A stretch of DNA of 64,000 bases from Hymenopellis radicata (lineage: Eukaryota; Basidiomycota; Agaricomycetes; Agaricales; Physalacriaceae): contig JADNRX010000138.1 in assembly GCA_015501595.1 (NCBI GenBank), positions 1 to 64,000 on the forward strand, read 5' to 3'. The stretch's first letter is position 1; every line of letters starts with the position of its first letter. Both the position numbers and the translations under genes were made by a program. The notes beneath the pieces were generated by a model that saw nothing but the letters and a program-made list of their open reading frames with translations, made no database searches and was not told the origin of the DNA. Below are positions 63,295 through 64,000 of the stretch, piece by piece.

Positions 63295-64000
63295 TAGACA
63301 TGTCCACGAGTAGGCACCCGGGTGCACTCGCACTCACGGGGCGGGTCACTCGTAGCTCAAAGCCCGGTACTCGCACTCGTGCGACACCCGAGTACCCCAC
63401 CTGGGTGGCACACCCATTCGCGGGTGTTTCACACACACGAGTGTATAGACACTCGTGTAGAGTGGCGGGTGTACGTGGGTGCACCCACCCATATTCATGG
63501 ATAGCGAGCATCCCCGGGCAATGGCACGGGGACACTCAACTGTCCATGAGGCTGGGGGTGGGTGTGGTAAGGGGAGTAGAGTAGTGGGGTAGTGGTGGTG
63601 AGGTGGTGAGGTGGTGTGGCGGTGGTGTGGTGATGGTGGTTGGCGTCGTCACTGAGAAGAAAAATCATTAAAACGCACCTATTCGCACGGCGTCATCAGC
63701 AGACGCGCTGCGCGCTCATAATCGCGCCTGTACCGCCCTGTACACCTGCACTACAGCAGGACGGACACCTCTCCTATCGTCCTGTGGCCTCTTGAAGGCC
63801 ATCGTTGTCGTCGTTCGACGTCTGCTGCCCGCTCGGGGGGCTTACGTGTCCTGGTTGGCGTCTGTCTCCATGGAGACGACTTGAAGTCGCTCTCCTAGCA
63901 TGCAAACACCGACTCAAGGTCGAGCGACGGGTCGTAGTGACTGGTGGTGGTAAGAGGTAGAGAGCACGGACCCGATCAAACGCTTACGCGTCCTTTCGGA
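63295..64000. mobile_element. TAGACC-family hAT-like element, left part (runs off the window)
   Basis: Starts TAGACATGTCCACGAGTAGG, then the same GTGCACTCGCACTC, GGGCGGGTCACTCG and CACCCATTCGCGGGTG order as 39925-40964. Later come a GGTGGT-rich tract (63550-63630), TCATCAGCAGACG, and a GTAAGCCC hairpin at 63824-63846. The right end is beyond 64000. Confidence 0.75.
63824..63846 (-). other. CGTAAGCCC hairpin, copy 19
   Basis: Minus strand: GCC, Cs, loop, G, GGC, then AGC. Same relative place as the hairpin at 40466-40489. Confidence 0.5.

Noticed and set aside
131..63846. GTAAGCCC hairpin as a twister or twister-sister ribozyme
   Set aside because: The conserved unit is only about 24 nt and lacks the additional helices and pseudoknot segments of those ribozymes as I know them.

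Overview
The window looks like a repeat-rich, probably heterochromatic stretch of a basidiomycete genome, most likely a mushroom-forming agaricomycete. The basis is short GT-AG introns of about 50 bp, a KDZ-type transposase remnant, Ngaro-type tyrosine-recombinase retrotransposons, hAT elements with 8-bp target duplications, and two multicopy protein families I associate with agaricomycetes. I see no rRNA, CRISPR, bacterial operon or intact housekeeping gene. Almost everything is a transposable element, a fragment of one, or a gene broken by one. All family names come from motif reading; no database search was run.

Layout. 1-8130: right-hand part of a 'CATCAGG' terminal-inverted-repeat (TIR) element, hit by a hAT-like element (1132-7379) that was itself hit by a young Ty1/copia retrotransposon (1328-6677). 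8150-10390: gene relic, hAT fragment, low-information DNA. 10386-13698: decayed hAT transposase gene on the minus strand, carrying two TACTGTAG-ended MITEs. 13800-15230: palindromes and a 293-bp tandem duplication. 15238-19738: complete CATCAGG element, non-coding, full of hairpins. 20341-21353: KDZ transposase pseudogene, cut by 5'-truncated Ngaro copy 1 (21354-25842). 25843-26897: fragment of a multicopy gene. 27151-28282: tRNA-like sequence, MITE, degenerate repeats. 28283-34924: full-length Ngaro copy 2 with the A1-ORFs-B1-A2-B2 split-repeat layout.

35300-48701 is one minus-strand gene stretched to more than 13 kb by three insertions. The largest (hAT, 36926-48269, perfect 8-bp duplication) contains a CATCAGG element, which contains Ngaro copy 3, which contains another hAT of the first family. 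49381-53043: Ty3/gypsy pol fossil. 54405-59336: second gene of the multicopy family, broken by a hAT (with a nested MITE) and by a 2.1-kb AT-rich foldback element lying in what looks like an intron. 59337-64000: further hAT ends, a short coding remnant and CATCAGG-related DNA.

The strongest candidate for something undescribed is a short hairpin with the core GCRTAAGCCC followed by a stem-loop and GGC. It occurs about 19 times, on both strands, in several apparently unrelated element families, and its inner stem changes sequence while keeping pairing. Other strong points are two homologous introns inside the pol region of the young copia element, a canonical -1 slippery heptamer at its gag-pol frame change, and insertion histories that can be read base by base from target duplications and reading-frame continuity.
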